Below, one piece after another: positions 13,082 through 13,710 of a stretch of DNA of 13,710 nucleotides. Numbering within the stretch: the first letter of the stretch is position 1; each line of letters opens with the position of its first letter. The position numbers and the translations under genes are program-made. The DNA comes from Bacillota bacterium. GTDB lineage: Bacteria > Bacillota > Sulfobacillia > Thermaerobacterales > Thermaerobacteraceae. The notes beneath the pieces are model-generated. The model saw only the letters and a list, made by a program, of their open reading frames with translations. It did not search any database and was not told the origin of the DNA. The stretch spans positions 1 through 13,710 of the forward strand of contig QGUQ01000012.1 in the NCBI GenBank assembly GCA_003242195.1. The letters are read 5' to 3'.

Positions 13082-13710
13082 GCCGCTTGCTCCCCTTTCC
13101 GGCCGGACCGGCAGGCGCCGGTACCGCCGCCTGCCGGTTGGTCAGCAACTGCTGGGCGATCGAGAAGAGGTTGCTCGTTACCCAGTACAGGGCAAGGCCG
13201 GCCGGGAAACTCCAAGCGAACACCGTCACCATGACGGGCATCACGACCTGCATGGTTCGCTGCTGGGGCTGGTTGGCGCTGGCCATTGTCGTCATCTGCA
13301 GGTAGGTGGTCACGCCGGCCAGCACGGGAAGGGCGAAGAAGGGATCGGGCAGGCGCAAGTCCGGGATCCAGAGGAACGCACCGCTGCTGAAATCCCGCAG
13401 CGCCGCGAACAGGCCGTACAGGATCGGAAGCTGCACCAGGAGCGGGAGACACCCGGCCGCCGGGTTGACGTTGTTCTCCCGCCACAACTTCATGATCGCC
13501 TCGTTCGCCTTCTGGGGGTTGTCCTTGTACTTCTTCTGGATCCGCTCTACTTCCGGCTGCAGCGCCTGCATACGCTGCATGGATCGGATTTGGGCGAAGG
13601 TCAGCGGGAGCAGGACGAGCCGTACCAGGATGGTGAAGAGAATGATGGAGAGGCCCGCACTGCCGGTCAAGGATCGACTGAACTCCAGCCCCGCTTCAAT
13701 GGCGTTGACG
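13062..13710 (-). CDS. yidC: Membrane protein insertase YidC/SpoIIIJ, 5' end cut by window edge
   Basis: The C-terminal 215 residues of a YidC/Oxa1 insertase, which integrates membrane proteins alone or with SecYEG. The frame stays open to the window edge, so the signal peptide and first periplasmic part are missing; the TTG at 13670 is an internal Leu codon, not a start. The visible part begins just before the first core helix. GLSIILFTILVRLVLLPLTF contains the conserved Arg of the hydrophilic groove (visible residue 30). Then come the coiled cytoplasmic hairpin SMQRMQALQPEVERIQKKYK, the NPAAGCLPLLVQLPILYGLF helix, and the last two helices around FPAGLALYWVTSNLFSIAQQ. The tail is short and basic. 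It overlaps jag by 20 nt. In spore formers one YidC copy is SpoIIIJ; which copy this is cannot be told from the fragment. Confidence 0.95.
   Translation of the reverse strand, partial: VNAIEAGLEFSRSLTGSAGLSIILFTILVRLVLLPLTFAQIRSMQRMQALQPEVERIQKKYKDNPQKANEAIMKLWRENNVNPAAGCLPLLVQLPILYGLFAALRDFSSGAFLWIPDLRLPDPFFALPVLAGVTTYLQMTTMASANQPQQRTMQVVMPVMVTVFAWSFPAGLALYWVTSNLFSIAQQLLTNRQAAVPAPAGPAGKGSKRHDRGAS

Noticed and set aside
1..13710. Search for insertion sequences, CRISPR repeats, tRNA/rRNA genes, toxin-antitoxin or phage-defence genes
   Set aside because: Nothing matching these was seen. All intervals over 100 bp are accounted for by the genes and regulatory spacers listed, and no new multi-gene system could be supported.

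Overview
The window looks like the chromosome segment next to the replication origin of a very GC-rich, endospore-forming Firmicute. A Thermaerobacter- or Symbiobacterium-like lineage is my inference from gene content, base composition and frequent GTG/TTG starts; it is not proven. Evidence for the setting is the order yidC - jag - rsmG - noc - parA(soj) - parB(spo0J), two perfect parS sites, a spore-type yyaC, and DUF951 - rpsF at the far end. All genes are on the minus strand except yyaC.

Layout in the direction of minus-strand transcription (right to left). (1) 13710-12431: 5'-truncated yidC overlapping jag, closed by a likely intrinsic terminator (12378-12413). mnmE and mnmG, which follow jag in Bacillus subtilis, are absent here. 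(2) 12286-7107: rsmG overlaps noc by 4 nt. A 155-nt spacer carrying two parS sites exactly 60 bp apart follows, then parA, parB (29-nt overlap), a DUF4446 membrane/coiled-coil gene and a diacylglycerol-kinase-family lipid kinase. (3) 6452-7087 (+): yyaC, convergent with the lipid kinase. (4) 6245-343: a complete branched-chain amino acid type ABC importer (livK, H, M, G, F), with cvpA starting 1 nt after the livF stop, then DUF951. A strong hairpin sits between livK and livH. (5) 342-105: a regulatory spacer with a good sigma-A promoter for rpsF, a structured leader, a parS-like palindrome and a 15/16 match to the Noc-binding site. (6) 104-1: the start of rpsF.

The unifying theme is chromosome organisation. 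ParA/ParB and parS handle origin segregation. Noc, a ParB paralogue that carries the Noc-type DNA-specificity residues, should bind its own site, and one near-perfect candidate lies upstream of rpsF about 10 kb away. The liv importer is an ordinary transport operon inserted in this neighbourhood. I found no mobile element, CRISPR array, tRNA or rRNA, and no clearly new multi-gene system. The points most worth checking are the paired parS-like/Noc sites, the parS pair, the missing mnmEG, and the translational couplings.
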